Of a stretch of DNA of 64,000 nt, positions 44,162 through 55,104 are shown one piece after another; the stretch's first letter is position 1; the number at the start of each line of letters is the position of its first letter. This stretch comes from Salmonella enterica subsp. arizonae (GTDB lineage: Bacteria > Pseudomonadota > Gammaproteobacteria > Enterobacterales > Enterobacteriaceae). The stretch covers positions 62,001-126,000 of the forward strand of contig NZ_VXJW01000002.1 of assembly GCF_008692845.1 (NCBI RefSeq), in the 5' to 3' direction. The notes beneath the pieces were generated by a model, which worked only from the letters and a program-made list of their open reading frames with translations, had not been told where the DNA came from and ran no database searches. The position numbers and the translations under genes are program-made.

Positions 44162-45505
44162 ATGAAAATTATCACATTCATGCGACTGAAGCCGGGAAAA
44201 CCACCAGCTATGGTCTCTTTTATATTTCTCCTGTTTTCCACCTTTACATCAGCAAAAGAACAAACTCTGGAGACGGGAAATCTAAACAACAAATTAACTC
44301 ACTATTTAATTAGCAATAATTCTGTGGCAGTAAAAAACATACTACAGACCTGTGGAGAATGTTCACAGTTCATTGACCCACTTTTGCTCGAATGGGCTAA
44401 TGGCATTCTTGCTCGTCAGGAAAAAAACTACGCCGAATCAATACGGCATTACAGAAAAGTCATCTCTGTACATCCTGACTGGTACAGTGCCAGATTACAA
44501 CTGGCCACAGTATTGTACCTGAATAAAGATATACTGTCCGCTGAAGCTCAGTTACGTAAATTACGCAGTGAATCTTTACCTGAAGAAGCAGCCGTACTGA
44601 TTGACTCCTTCATTGCAAAAATACAAAAGACAGACAACTGGGCATTTCGTGGCGGATTCACTTATCTGAATGAAAAAAACATCAATAACGCGCCAGCATC
44701 CGGTCGTTCCATCGGTCGATGGAAATCTGAGAAACCACAATCAGGAAAAGGTGTGATGTTTTGGGGAGAGGCAGAAAAAACATTCTCTTTGCCGGATAAT
44801 CTTTTTGGTATCACACGATTAGCCACCTCAGGGAAAGTATACAAAAATAACCACTCTTATGATGAGCTTGATGGTAGTATCGGACTGGGTTTTGGTTATC
44901 GCAATATTGATACTACGATTCTTCTCCTTCCATTTTATGAAAAAAGTTATTATGGCGGAGGCAAAAAATCAGAAAAAGGTCTGAAACCTTATTCTGATAC
45001 CCGTGGGTTCGGAGTAGAAACCACGCTCCAGCTTTCAAACCGCTGGCGTTTATACTCAGACGTTAAACTGGGTAAAAATGAATATAAAAAAAAGACTTAC
45101 CTTAACGGATACCGCTACTCACTTAATGAAACTCTGATTTATTTCCCAGATTCACGCCAGTATATTTCTGCAGGTCTTGGATACAGTATGCTCAGAACTG
45201 AAGAAAAAGACAGTTCTTTCAATAAGGCAGCATTCCTGACCGGATGGATGTACGAATGGGATGGAGGTGTATCAACGCTATTACAGGCTGCTTATGGTCA
45301 TAAAAAATACCTGGCCGGAGACTTCTGGGGAATAAAGCAAATTAATCATGAATACAATACTTCTGTCACGGTATGGCACCGCGATATTTATTTTTTTGGC
45401 ATAACACCAAAAATCACATGGAGTTATCAGCGAACTGACAGTAATCATCCTTTTCACGACACGGAGAGGAATCGTCTTTTGCTGAGTTTCAGCAAATACT
45501 TCTGA
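44162..45505 (+). CDS. Slam-type surface lipoprotein translocon (TPR plus beta-barrel)
   Basis: A 447-residue outer-membrane protein that I recognise as a member of the Slam (surface lipoprotein assembly modulator, DUF560) family. A signal peptide ends near FTSA (about residue 31). Residues ~45-165 are helical with a TPR pattern (EWANGILARQEKNYAESIRHYRKVI, then HPDWYSARLQLATVLYLN). From ~170 to the end come alternating amphipathic strands rich in Tyr, Gly and Ser, ending in SFSKYF with a terminal aromatic residue, as in a 14-strand barrel. Slams move specific lipoproteins to the outer face of the outer membrane. It is followed at 9 bases by its likely substrate and preceded by a Fur box. GC content is well below the backbone, which indicates transfer. 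No strong ribosome site is seen at ATG 44162; ATG 44180 is an alternative start. Confidence 0.85.
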   Translation: MKIITFMRLKPGKPPAMVSFIFLLFSTFTSAKEQTLETGNLNNKLTHYLISNNSVAVKNILQTCGECSQFIDPLLLEWANGILARQEKNYAESIRHYRKVISVHPDWYSARLQLATVLYLNKDILSAEAQLRKLRSESLPEEAAVLIDSFIAKIQKTDNWAFRGGFTYLNEKNINNAPASGRSIGRWKSEKPQSGKGVMFWGEAEKTFSLPDNLFGITRLATSGKVYKNNHSYDELDGSIGLGFGYRNIDTTILLLPFYEKSYYGGGKKSEKGLKPYSDTRGFGVETTLQLSNRWRLYSDVKLGKNEYKKKTYLNGYRYSLNETLIYFPDSRQYISAGLGYSMLRTEEKDSSFNKAAFLTGWMYEWDGGVSTLLQAAYGHKKYLAGDFWGIKQINHEYNTSVTVWHRDIYFFGITPKITWSYQRTDSNHPFHDTERNRLLLSFSKYF

Positions 45506-45514
45506 GGAGATACA

Positions 45515-46564
45515 ATGAAAACCACTTTTATTATAACCAGCATAATCCTGTCGTGTAGCCTGTTAACTGCCTGCGGTGGCGGAGGGGGAAACAGTAGCAA
45601 AACACACAGTACCACGACGAATGAAACAACCGAGGTCGTCAGTATAACCACATCAGTTACTCCCGGTTCATCTGGTAATAATTCTGGTGGTGTAACTGAA
45701 ACAGTCAGTTCAACGGGAAATAATTCCGCCAGCAATACGGATATACCTGTGACGACTGAAGCTACTGAAGCTACTGAAGCTACTGAAGCTACTGAAGCTA
45801 CTGAAACCACACTACCGAATAAACCGATAATATTAGCACCAGTCAACGAAACTCGTATTTCAGAGGTCAAATACAACACCGGTACAATGCTTACCCGTAC
45901 AGTAAATGATACTGATTCCACAATGCTTCATAAAAGCAATACAGTACAAGAGCCTGATGCCTATGATCTCAGAATGACAGATGGTGAGGTTATCGTGGAT
46001 ATCAAGCCATTAAATACTGGTGATCCAGCAGACTACCGGGAGCTGGCATCCAAAAACCTTAGTATTTTGAGAGATAAAAGTGGTGAAGCCGTAGGATTTT
46101 ACGGCATTGTGGAAACGTATACGAGTGAAACCACCCGGAATCTGTCAGGCAAAGAGAAATATGGCAGAGTGGATTATATCGTTGCTATGAACGGAGAAGA
46201 AAAGAAGCTTCCTTCTTTAGCGGCTGATTATACCGGTAAAGTTTACTACGATCAGGAGCAGGCTTCAGGAAAAGAAGCCGATATCAGTCTTCGTTATGAA
46301 GATCGCCAAGTGACCGGGACAATAATCGACAAAACACGTCCACATTTTAACCTGACAATTGATACCCGTAAACCTCACGATGTGGATGAGGACGGTAGTT
46401 TCATGGCCGAGCTGGTTGGTACTAATGACCGTGCAGATCATAAAATGCACGGGTACATTGATGGCGGTTTTTATGGAAAAGACGGTGAAATTGTCGCCGG
46501 CTCGATCCGTTCCAGAGATGATGATAGCTGGGGAGGTGTATTCGGAGGCGAAAAACAGGAATAA
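45515..46564 (+). CDS. Predicted Slam-dependent surface lipoprotein with TbpB-like barrel
   Basis: A 349-residue lipoprotein. The signal peptide ends in the lipobox LLTAC with Cys20, followed by CGGGGG and a long Ser/Thr/Glu-rich linker (about 25-105) that includes five TEA repeats (81-95). A folded part begins near 105. The C-terminal ~130 residues resemble the eight-strand barrel of transferrin-binding protein B and related Slam substrates: VYYDQEQASGKEADISLRYE, VTGTIIDK, then GGFYGKDGEIVAG and the end WGGVFGGEKQE. A clear AGGAG site overlaps the stop of the Slam gene. Such proteins bind host transferrin, haem or complement factors; here the ligand is unknown. Only one barrel lobe is present, not the two of TbpB. 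Confidence 0.8.
   Translation: MKTTFIITSIILSCSLLTACGGGGGNSSKTHSTTTNETTEVVSITTSVTPGSSGNNSGGVTETVSSTGNNSASNTDIPVTTEATEATEATEATEATETTLPNKPIILAPVNETRISEVKYNTGTMLTRTVNDTDSTMLHKSNTVQEPDAYDLRMTDGEVIVDIKPLNTGDPADYRELASKNLSILRDKSGEAVGFYGIVETYTSETTRNLSGKEKYGRVDYIVAMNGEEKKLPSLAADYTGKVYYDQEQASGKEADISLRYEDRQVTGTIIDKTRPHFNLTIDTRKPHDVDEDGSFMAELVGTNDRADHKMHGYIDGGFYGKDGEIVAGSIRSRDDDSWGGVFGGEKQE
45755..45805 (+). repeat. Five 9-bp tandem repeats in the lipoprotein linker
   Basis: The unit ACTGAAGCT (Thr-Glu-Ala) occurs five times without change from 45755 to 45799, then starts a sixth copy (ACTGAA). Since the unit is three codons, slippage would change linker length without shifting the frame. Confidence 0.95.
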
Positions 46565-46583
46565 ATAAACGGACTTAATTTCA

Positions 46584-46612
46584 GGAGGTGGTAGATCCAC
46601 CTCCGGTAGTTT
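46584..46612 (+). terminator. Terminator of the Slam/lipoprotein operon
   Basis: An 8-bp perfect stem (GGAGGTGG / CCACCTCC) with a 5-base loop lies 20 bases after the lipoprotein stop. The four T residues follow after GGTAG, so the T-tract is slightly displaced. Confidence 0.75.
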
Positions 46613-46739
46613 TAGAGGTGCAGCAGGAAAAGCCTTTACTGGAGGGAACAGCAGCTATATTTTTCCTTATCTGGTTTTAGATAAAGCATTACGTAACCAG
46701 TCTCATAACGCCTGCTGACATGGCTTTACTTAATCTGTT

Positions 46740-49089
<2,350 letters not shown>

Positions 49090-49351
49090 CCGATAAGCCT
49101 GTTTTTTACACCGCAACATTGCAAAGAACAGCGAATACTTAAATTCCCGGAGCAATTCAGGCGCGGTTTTACACTCCGTTTCGTGATTTCAGAAGTCGAT
49201 ATCACCCGCATGTCCACGAGACAGAAATCTTATTTCACCCTGTTTCTGGGCCTGGCCGATGTTATGAAGCCACGCTGCGCGCTATTGAACCGACTCCCGA
49301 ATAGGTGAAAAAAGTTGAACGTTACACTCCAGCCATAACTTTTCCTTACGC

Positions 49352-50563
49352 TTAAATCGTGGAACAATGTGAACGGTAGCGGCTACGCCAGATAAAGCCA
49401 GATACCACGGTAAATAACACAGCGACGAAAAAGGCCGCCATAATCAACCCAGCGGCGGCGCCAGTTTTCGACACCAACGGCACCAGCAATGCACAAAGCC
49501 CATAGCCAAGCGTGTGGCTGGTAGCAATCCAGCCCGCACCTGCGCCGTCGGTCAGTTTATCGTTCAGTAAAAGCTGATAAGCGGGCGTTGCCAGAGCAGC
49601 CCCAAACGACAGCACCGCACAGCCGAGGTAAAACAACCATAGCTGTCCGGTCAGCATTATCGCCAGACCACACATCATCAGCGCCCCGGCACTCAAGAGC
49701 AGCGCTATCGGCGTCAGGCGCTGAGGGCGGAGCACCCCGAACTGCGCGATAAGCGCGGCAACCGCAGCCAAACCCAACAGCCACGCAACCTGATGGCTAA
49801 TGGCGGCAGTATCCGTGGCGAACTGGCGAGCAAGGGCGGGTGAAAGTCCAAGCTGCATCATGCTCACTGCCGCGGCTAGTAGCAAAGCACAAAGCAGATA
49901 CGGCAGGCAATTCAGCCTCAGGGTGGCGCTCTTGCGCTCCGCTGCAGACTGCGGTGGCATACCAGGCAAAAGCAGCAGCATCAACAGCGCCAGCAGTGGC
50001 GCTGCTATCAGCAGCCCCATCGGCGCCAGAGGGTGAATTGCCAGCATCGCCGCGGCGCACAGCGGTCCGAATAGCCTGCCGCAGCTCAAGCCGGCGCTAA
50101 TGGTCGCCAGAGCGGTCATGCGATTCCCTTCCCCCGCTCTCTGCAACGCCCAGACCTGACAGGCTGGCACCATCGCCGACACGGTGAGCCCGTAGACGAT
50201 CCGCGCGATGATTAATATTCCCAGTCCCACTGCCGTCGTTACGGTGTTGGTCGCCATCAGCACGCTTCCCAATCCGAGCAGCGTAAAGCTTGCGCCGTAT
50301 CCCCCCAGAGCCCACAGCACTACAGGCTTACTGCCCACACGGGCAATTTGCTTTCCCCACCACGGGGAAGACGGCAGGAACAGCATTGAGCCGAGCATCA
50401 GCAAAGCCGCCCAAATCGACAGGCTCAGGTTTGTCTGAATTACCAGTACAGGGATCGCGACCAGCAGGCCGTTTTGCCCGACACCGAGTAGCCCCGCACT
50501 GAACGCAAGCGGCCAGCAGGATAAGGGTTTTTGCGGCGTTTCCGCTATCTCAAGAGACGTCAC
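49352..50563 (-). CDS. shiF: MFS transporter ShiF beside the aerobactin genes
   Basis: A major facilitator of about 400 residues with twelve hydrophobic segments, divergent from iucA. This is the position and type of ShiF in aerobactin loci. It is thought to help aerobactin export, but that is not firmly shown. The cytoplasmic loop 2-3 motif appears as GKQIARVGSKPVVLWALG. No ATG exists at the 5' end: GTG 50563 (reading MTSLEIAETPQKPL) is the best start, though the frame is open to 50626 with TTG and GTG alternatives. The 5' region shares the twin Fur sites with iucA. Confidence 0.85.
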   Translation of the reverse strand: MTSLEIAETPQKPLSCWPLAFSAGLLGVGQNGLLVAIPVLVIQTNLSLSIWAALLMLGSMLFLPSSPWWGKQIARVGSKPVVLWALGGYGASFTLLGLGSVLMATNTVTTAVGLGILIIARIVYGLTVSAMVPACQVWALQRAGEGNRMTALATISAGLSCGRLFGPLCAAAMLAIHPLAPMGLLIAAPLLALLMLLLLPGMPPQSAAERKSATLRLNCLPYLLCALLLAAAVSMMQLGLSPALARQFATDTAAISHQVAWLLGLAAVAALIAQFGVLRPQRLTPIALLLSAGALMMCGLAIMLTGQLWLFYLGCAVLSFGAALATPAYQLLLNDKLTDGAGAGWIATSHTLGYGLCALLVPLVSKTGAAAGLIMAAFFVAVLFTVVSGFIWRSRYRSHCSTI

Positions 50564-50634
50564 GATATTGCAATTCCATGTATTAACTGTGCTTATTTGT
50601 AAAATTAATTTCACCAATTTTAACAATTGTTATT

Positions 50635-50677
50635 GATAATGAGAAACATTATCTGCAAAATTCGCATTATCATAATG
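50635..50677. promoter_or_regulatory. Twin Fur boxes in the shiF-iucA divergent promoter region
   Basis: GATAATGAGAAACATTATC (50635-50653) matches the Fur consensus at 17 of 19 positions with perfect 7-bp arms. A second dyad, CATTATCATAATG (50665-50677), lies 11 bases further on. Tandem Fur sites are typical of the aerobactin promoter; Fur with iron would shut off iucABCD-iutA and probably shiF. Confidence 0.9.
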
Positions 50678-50695
50678 TGTGGAATCTGTTTGATT

Positions 50696-52420
50696 ATGAC
50701 TTTGCCAACTAAAACGCCGGCCCTGGATGTAGCTGCGCAGTGTTTCCTGAATTCCCTGGTTCGCGAAACCAAAGACTGGCGGCAAACTGAATACCAGCCA
50801 ACCGAATTAATCATCCCGCTGGGCGAACAGCAGGCACTCCATTTCAGAGTGGCTTATTTCTCCCCAACCCAGCATCACCGCTTTGAATTTCCGGCTCGTC
50901 TGGTCACAGCGTCCGGTAGTCAACCCGTCGATTTCGCCACCCTCTCCCGGCTTATTGTTGATAAGCTCCAGCACCAACTCTTGCTGCCCGCGACCAGTTG
51001 CGAAACCTTCCATCAACGCGTGATGGAAAGCCACGCCCATACACAGCAGGCAATTGACGCCCGCCATGACTGGGCAGCCCTGCGTGAAAAAGCGCTGGAC
51101 TTTGGCGAGGCGGAGCAGGCACTGCTGGTCGGTCACGCCTTCCACCCGGCACCTAAGTCTCATGAACCGTTTACTCAGCAGGAGGCCGAACGCTACCTGC
51201 CAGACTTCGCGCCCCAATTCCCGCTGCGGTGGTTTACGGTGGACAAAACGCAGATAGCCGGTGAAAGTCTGCATCTTAATCTGCAACAACGGTTGACGCG
51301 TTTTGCCGTAGAGAATGTGCCGCAGTTACTCAACGAATTAAGCGACACTCAATGGCTATTCCCGCAGCACCCGTGGCAGGGGGAATATCTTCTGCAGCAG
51401 GAGTGGTGCCAGGAGCTTGTCGCTAAAGGGCTGATTAAAGATTTAGGCGAGGCAGGCGCGCCGTGGATACCTACCACCTCTTCCCGTTCGCTCTACTGCT
51501 CCACCAGCCGCGACATGATCAAATTCTCCCTGAGCGTGCGTCTGACTAACTCCGTACGTACCCTGTCAGTGAAAGAAGTGAAGCGTGGAATGCGTCTTGC
51601 ACGCCTGGCGCAAACCGACAACTGGCAGAGGCTACAGGCCCGCTTCCCGACCTTCCGGGTAATGCAAGAGGACGGCTGGGCCGGGCTGCGCGATCTCCAC
51701 GGCAACATCATGCAGGAAAGCCTGTTTGCCCTGCGTGAAAACCTGCTGGTGAACCAGCCGCAAAATCAGACTAACGTACTGGTCTCCCTGACTCAGGCCG
51801 CACCGGATGGCGGTGATTCACTGCTGGTTGCGGCGGTAAAACGCCTGAGCGTTCGCCTCGGCATCACTGCGCAGCAAGCCGCCCACGCATGGGTTGATGC
51901 TTACTGTCAGCAGGTACTGAAGCCGCTGTTTACGGCTGAAGCGGATTACGGCCTGGTGCTGCTGGCGCATCAACAAAACATTTTGGTTCAAATGCTTCAG
52001 GATCTGCCGGTCGGACTTATCTACCGTGACTGCCAGGGCAGCGCGTTTATGCCTCACGCAGCAGACTGGCTCGACACCATTGGCGAGGCACAGGCGGAAA
52101 ATATCTTCACTCGTGAGCAGTTGCTGCGCTACTTCCCTTATTACCTGCTGGTTAACTCCACGTTCTCCGTGACCGCTGCGCTTGGCGCAGCCGGGCTGGA
52201 CAGTGAAACGAGCCTGATGGCTCGCGTAAGAACTTTCCTGGCTGAAGTGCGTGACCAGGTGACTCATAAAACCTGCCTCAACTATGTGCTGGAAAGTCCG
52301 TACTGGAACGTAAAAGGTAACTTTTTCTGTTATCTGAACGACCACAACGAAAACACCATCGTCGACCCCTCAGTGATCTACTTCGATTTCGCCAACCCAT
52401 TGCTGGCTCAGGAGGGCTAA
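50696..52420 (+). CDS. iucA: Aerobactin synthase subunit IucA
   Basis: A 574-residue NRPS-independent siderophore synthetase that joins one acetyl-hydroxylysine to citrate. Its nucleotide-binding hallmarks are visible (HPWQGEYLLQQ, TTSSRSLYC, SRDMIKFSLSVRLTNSVRT, LLAHQQNILVQM). ATG 50696 gives the standard N-terminus (TLPTKTPALDVAAQCFLNSL); an upstream extension across the Fur sites is rejected. It abuts iucB with no gap. Sequence is close to, but not identical with, the plasmid ColV protein as I recall it. Confidence 0.96.
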   Translation: MTLPTKTPALDVAAQCFLNSLVRETKDWRQTEYQPTELIIPLGEQQALHFRVAYFSPTQHHRFEFPARLVTASGSQPVDFATLSRLIVDKLQHQLLLPATSCETFHQRVMESHAHTQQAIDARHDWAALREKALDFGEAEQALLVGHAFHPAPKSHEPFTQQEAERYLPDFAPQFPLRWFTVDKTQIAGESLHLNLQQRLTRFAVENVPQLLNELSDTQWLFPQHPWQGEYLLQQEWCQELVAKGLIKDLGEAGAPWIPTTSSRSLYCSTSRDMIKFSLSVRLTNSVRTLSVKEVKRGMRLARLAQTDNWQRLQARFPTFRVMQEDGWAGLRDLHGNIMQESLFALRENLLVNQPQNQTNVLVSLTQAAPDGGDSLLVAAVKRLSVRLGITAQQAAHAWVDAYCQQVLKPLFTAEADYGLVLLAHQQNILVQMLQDLPVGLIYRDCQGSAFMPHAADWLDTIGEAQAENIFTREQLLRYFPYYLLVNSTFSVTAALGAAGLDSETSLMARVRTFLAEVRDQVTHKTCLNYVLESPYWNVKGNFFCYLNDHNENTIVDPSVIYFDFANPLLAQEG

Positions 52421-53368
52421 ATGTCTAAGGCAAATATCGTTCACAGCGGATATGGACTGCACTGTGAAAAACTCGACAAGCCTCTGGATCTTAGCTGGAG
52501 CCGGGATAATAGCGTGGTACTGCACTGGCCGGGGCCAATACCTTCGGGGTGGCTACGCGACGCGCTGGATCAGATATTTATCGTCGCGCCGCAAATTTCA
52601 GCGGTGGTTCTCCCCTATGCCGAATGGCACGAAGATTCACAGGCGCTGACGCTTTTCGGGCAGGTAAAAAGCGACATCATCCACCGAGCCGCCTTCTGGC
52701 AGTTACCGCTATGGCTAAGTTCTCCGGCAAACCTGGCCTCCGGCGAAATGGTTTTTGATGCAGAGCGTGAGATCTATTTTCCACAGCGCGCGCCACGTCC
52801 GCAGGGCGAGGTATATCGCCGCTACGATCCACGCGTTCGCAAGACGCTGAGTTTACGCGTTGCCGATCCCGTTCTTGATGCAGAACGTTTCACCCGCTGG
52901 ATGAACGATCCGCGCGTTGAGTATTTCTGGGAGCAAAGCGGTTCGCTGGAGGTACAGACCGCCTATCTGGAGCGCCAGCTCAGCGATAAACATGCGTTCC
53001 CACTCATCGGCTGCTTCGACGATCGGCCGTTTAGCTATTTCGAAATCTACTGGGCGGCGGAGGACCGCATTGGTCGCCACTATTCGTGGCACCCCTTTGA
53101 CCGTGGCCTGCATCTGCTGGTGGGTGAACAGCAATGGCGTGGAGCCCACTACGTGCGAAGCTGGCTACGCGGGCTGACGCATTACCTGCTGCTGGATGAG
53201 CCACGCACGCAGCGCACCGTACTTGAGCCGCGCGCAGATAACCAGCGCCTGTTCCGCCACCTTGAGCCTGCGGGATACCGGACAATTAAAGAGTTCGACT
53301 TCCCACACAAGCGCTCGCGCATGGTAATGGCGGAGCGTCATAACTTCTTCATGGAGGTCGGCCTGTAA
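52421..53368 (+). CDS. iucB: N6-hydroxylysine O-acetyltransferase IucB
   Basis: A 315-residue GNAT-type acetyltransferase that acetylates N6-hydroxylysine before it is joined to citrate. The acetyl-CoA-binding half begins around residue 150 (SLRVADPVLDAERFTRWMNDPRVEYFWEQ) with the later HLLVGEQQWRGAHY and LEPRADNQRLFRHLEPAGY blocks. It starts right after the iucA stop and overlaps iucC by 1 base (TAATG). Confidence 0.96.
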   Translation: MSKANIVHSGYGLHCEKLDKPLDLSWSRDNSVVLHWPGPIPSGWLRDALDQIFIVAPQISAVVLPYAEWHEDSQALTLFGQVKSDIIHRAAFWQLPLWLSSPANLASGEMVFDAEREIYFPQRAPRPQGEVYRRYDPRVRKTLSLRVADPVLDAERFTRWMNDPRVEYFWEQSGSLEVQTAYLERQLSDKHAFPLIGCFDDRPFSYFEIYWAAEDRIGRHYSWHPFDRGLHLLVGEQQWRGAHYVRSWLRGLTHYLLLDEPRTQRTVLEPRADNQRLFRHLEPAGYRTIKEFDFPHKRSRMVMAERHNFFMEVGL

Positions 53369-55101
53369 TGAATCGCAAAGATTGGGATTTCGTTAACCGC
53401 CAGTTGGCGGCAAAAATGCTGGCCGAACTGGAGTATGAACAGGTCTTTCACGCTGAATCTCAGGGCGATGACCGTTACTGCATTAACCTGCCAGATGCGA
53501 AATGGCACTTCAGCGCTGAGCGCGGCATCTGGGGCTGGCTGTGGATCGATGCCCACACGCTGCGCTGCGCGGACGAGCCTGTTCTGGCGCAAACGCTACT
53601 GATGCAGCTAAAGCCAGTGCTGTCAATGAGCGATGCCACCGTTGCTGAGCATATGCAGGATTTGTATGCCACGCTGCTGGGCGACCTGCAATTACTGAGG
53701 GCACGTCGCGGGCTAACCGCCAGTGACCTGATTGATCTTGATGCCGACCGTCTGCAATGCCTGCTAAGCGGCCATCCTAAATTCGCTTTTAATAAAGGCC
53801 GCCGCGGTTGGGGCAAAGCGGCGCTGGAGCGATATGCGCCAGAGTACGCCAATACCTTCAGGCTGCATTGGCTGGCGGTAAAACGTGAGCATATGGTCTG
53901 GCGCTGCGACAGCAAGCTGGATATTCAGCAGTTGTTGACGGCCGCGATGGACCCGCAGGAATTTGCCCGCTTCAATCAGGTCTGGCAGGAAAATGGACTG
54001 GACCACGACTGGCTTCCGCTGCCGGTACATCCGTGGCAGTGGCAGCAAAAAATCGCCCTCGATTTCATTGCCGATCTTGCCGAAGGCAGGATGGTTTCTC
54101 TCGGCGAGTTTGGCGACTTTTGGCTCGCTCAACAGTCGCTGCGCACCCTGACCAACGCCAGTCGCCAGGGCGGGCTGGATATCAAGCTACCGCTGACCAT
54201 CTACAACACCTCCTGCTACCGGGGGATTCCGGGCAAATACATCTCTGCCGGGCCGCTGGCCTCACGTTGGTTACAACAGATTTTTGCGACCGACGCCACG
54301 CTGGTGCAAAGCGGCGCGGTGATCCTCGGTGAACCGGCGGCGGGCTATGTGTCCCATGAAGGCTATGCCGCGCTTGCCCAGGCCCCCTACCGCTACCAGG
54401 AGATGCTCGGCGTTATCTGGCGTGAGAATCCGCGCTGCTGGCTGAAGCCGGACGAAAATCCGATTCTGATGGCGACACTGATGGAGTGCGACGAAAACAA
54501 TCAGCCGCTGATAGGCGCCTATATCGCCCGCTCCGGGCTGGACGCTGAAACCTGGCTCACGCAGCTATTCCAGGTGGTTGTGGTTCCGCTGTATCACCTG
54601 CTTTGCCGCTACGGCGTCGCGCTTATCGCCCACGGACAAAATATAACGCTCGCCATGAAAGATGGCGTACCGCAGCGCGTTCTGTTGAAAGATTTCCAAG
54701 GCGATATGCGGCTGGTGAAAGATGAGTTCCCGGAGATGAACTCTCTGCCTCAGGAGGTACGTGACGTCACCGCTCGCCTGAGCGCCGATTACTTAATTCA
54801 TGATTTGCAGACCGGCCACTTCGTGACAGTTCTGCGCTTTGTTTCGCCGCTGGTGGCTCGCCTTGGCGTGCCGGAGAGGCGTTTTTATCAACTGCTGGCA
54901 GCAGTGTTGAGTGATTACATGCAGGAACACCCACAAATGTCAGCGCGCTTTGCGCTTTTCTCTCTCTTCAAGCCACAAATCATTCGCGTAGTGCTGAACC
55001 CGGTAAAACTGACCTGGCCCGACCAGGATGGCGGCAGCCGCATGTTGCCGAATTACCTTGAGGATCTGCAAAACCCGCTGTGGCTGGCAACCAGGAACTG
55101 A
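53368..55101 (+). CDS. iucC: Aerobactin synthase subunit IucC
   Basis: A 577-residue siderophore synthetase, homologous to IucA, that adds the second acetyl-hydroxylysine arm to finish aerobactin. Conserved parts include GHPKFAFNKGRRGWG, LPVHPWQWQQKI, LRTLTNASRQGGLDIKLPL and LIAHGQNITLAM. Length is near the usual 580. It lies 3 bases before iucD. Confidence 0.96.
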   Translation: MNRKDWDFVNRQLAAKMLAELEYEQVFHAESQGDDRYCINLPDAKWHFSAERGIWGWLWIDAHTLRCADEPVLAQTLLMQLKPVLSMSDATVAEHMQDLYATLLGDLQLLRARRGLTASDLIDLDADRLQCLLSGHPKFAFNKGRRGWGKAALERYAPEYANTFRLHWLAVKREHMVWRCDSKLDIQQLLTAAMDPQEFARFNQVWQENGLDHDWLPLPVHPWQWQQKIALDFIADLAEGRMVSLGEFGDFWLAQQSLRTLTNASRQGGLDIKLPLTIYNTSCYRGIPGKYISAGPLASRWLQQIFATDATLVQSGAVILGEPAAGYVSHEGYAALAQAPYRYQEMLGVIWRENPRCWLKPDENPILMATLMECDENNQPLIGAYIARSGLDAETWLTQLFQVVVVPLYHLLCRYGVALIAHGQNITLAMKDGVPQRVLLKDFQGDMRLVKDEFPEMNSLPQEVRDVTARLSADYLIHDLQTGHFVTVLRFVSPLVARLGVPERRFYQLLAAVLSDYMQEHPQMSARFALFSLFKPQIIRVVLNPVKLTWPDQDGGSRMLPNYLEDLQNPLWLATRN

Positions 55102-55104
55102 ATC

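Noticed and set aside
45755..45805. Short tandem repeats as a possible CRISPR array
   Set aside because: The repeats are 9 bases with no spacers and lie inside a coding frame. No cas-like gene is present anywhere in the window.
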